DNA of 64,000 bases from Paenibacillus xylanexedens. Lineage in GTDB: Bacteria; Bacillota; Bacilli; Paenibacillales; Paenibacillaceae. The position numbers and the translations under genes were made by a program. The stretch lies in assembly GCF_001908275.1 (NCBI RefSeq), contig NZ_CP018620.1, forward strand, positions 1,612,001 through 1,676,000, written 5' to 3'. This document shows positions 63,420 through 64,000 of this stretch, in pieces. The notes beneath the pieces were generated by a model. That model was given only the letters and a program-made list of their open reading frames with translations, did no database searches and had not been told where the DNA came from. Every line of letters begins with the position of its first letter. Within the stretch, counting starts at the first letter, position 1.

Positions 63420-64000
63420 ATGATAATTAATTCAAAAGTTGGGGCGGGTGATTATTTGTTATCATTGGATTTATTTGACTATTCATCATTAACAGATATT
63501 GAAATAAAGGCAACTAAACACGTTAATAAAAACGTAGAATGCATAATCAGAGTACTCTTAGATTTGCTGGAAGATAACAATGATTTTACACCGGAGGATT
63601 TTTTACCTTATAACAATTTGAGAATAGATAATGATGTATGGAGTAAGATGGTTTATGATCTATACGATATTATCCGTTCTGATGTAATAAGAGAGTATGT
63701 AAAACCAAAATATGAATTTCTGCTTTATGTTATACTTCAGTGGTGGGATGACTGTACTGACGATTCTGAAGACCTCCTTGCAAATAAAATAGATGATAAT
63801 TTGGCTGCAGAAATTAAAAAGACGTATACTTCAGAAGATGGTGGAAATTGTGTTATAAATGCAATTACTGATTTTGAAGAGTATTATTATATTCTTTTTG
63901 CGGATCATGACTTTTTACCCGATAGCTTAGAAAGATTGCTAATAATATATATAAGAAGTCCAGAACGGTTTACAATCCTATTTCCCGATGTAGACTTGAA
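63420..64000 (+). CDS. Partial gene of unknown function next to the DUF3800 gene
   Basis: Open frame from ATG 63420 to the window end, at least 193 residues; GTG 63408 or TTG 63456 (which has GGGTGA upstream) are other possible starts. The protein is acidic and helical: LFDYSSLTDIEIKATKHVN, VECIIRVLLDLLEDNNDF, KYEFLLYVILQWWDD and FADHDFLPDSLERLLIIYI. I recognise no family. It follows the DUF3800 gene by 48 bases and shares its AT-rich composition, so they may form a two-gene unit. Confidence 0.6.
   Translation, partial: MIINSKVGAGDYLLSLDLFDYSSLTDIEIKATKHVNKNVECIIRVLLDLLEDNNDFTPEDFLPYNNLRIDNDVWSKMVYDLYDIIRSDVIREYVKPKYEFLLYVILQWWDDCTDDSEDLLANKIDDNLAAEIKKTYTSEDGGNCVINAITDFEEYYYILFADHDFLPDSLERLLIIYIRSPERFTILFPDVDL

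Overview
The window reads as a chromosomal segment of a low-to-mid GC Gram-positive bacterium, most likely a Paenibacillus. Supporting points are strong AGGAGG-type ribosome binding sites, frequent TTG and GTG starts, a Bacillus-type purEKBCSQLFMNHD operon with a guanine riboswitch and PurBoxes, YerB/YerC/DgkB/RlmCD homologues lying near it as in Bacillus subtilis, and a secreted protein with a copper-amine-oxidase-like N-terminal domain. The genus is an inference.

Layout. 1-949: 5' part of a secreted amidase (minus). 1.3-4.7 kb: topB, small proteins, a universal stress protein. 4.8-20.3 kb: the twelve-gene de novo purine operon, preceded by paired PurBoxes, a sigma-A promoter and a guanine riboswitch. 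Its larger gaps are filled with dispersed palindromic repeats (purB-purC, purC-purS, purN-purH) and a GC-rich tandem repeat (purF-purM). 20.9-23.7 kb: tandem CBS/DUF21 membrane paralogues sharing an unusual translation-start leader. 23.9-31.2 kb: dioxygenase/mhqD pair, a broken GH3 beta-glucosidase, an alpha/beta hydrolase behind a Fur-like box, ilvA and a GNAT acetyltransferase. 31.3-38.5 kb: a secreted-protein gene with an internal stop, a 1053-residue secreted seven-repeat protein, an AraC regulator and small proteins. 38.7-46.2 kb: hydrolase, LigB-type dioxygenase, DoxX, yerB, DUF47-pit phosphate transport, and corA flanked by DnaA-box-like clusters. 46.5-50.0 kb: AlkC-like DNA glycosylase, a VrrA-like basic protein, yerC-cbiX and a decayed tRNA-Ala. 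50.3-55.7 kb: Lrp/MFS divergent pair, TetR/ketopantoate-reductase-like divergent pair, a DUF4395 protein and a Nep1-like secreted cytolysin. 56.0-57.7 kb: an intact IS200/IS605 element (tnpA, tnpB). 58.0-61.0 kb: dgkB and rlmCD. 61.3-64.0 kb: a visibly AT-richer segment with an inverted-repeat element, a DUF3800-like gene and a gene cut by the window end; this is the best candidate for acquired accessory (possibly defence) DNA.

How the genes work together. The purine genes form one transcription unit, with 1-23 bp overlaps or short gaps between most members, and encode every step from PRPP to IMP plus PurB. Repression by PurR-type PurBoxes and attenuation by guanine would set the supply. Phosphate (DUF47-Pit) and Mg2+ (CorA, CBS/DUF21 proteins) transport genes are scattered in the same segment. 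Several regulators face their targets divergently with palindromes between them. Aromatic or quinone detoxification functions (glyoxalase-type dioxygenase plus MhqD, LigB-type dioxygenase, DoxX) recur. All functional statements rest on reading protein motifs by eye; no search or folding program was run.
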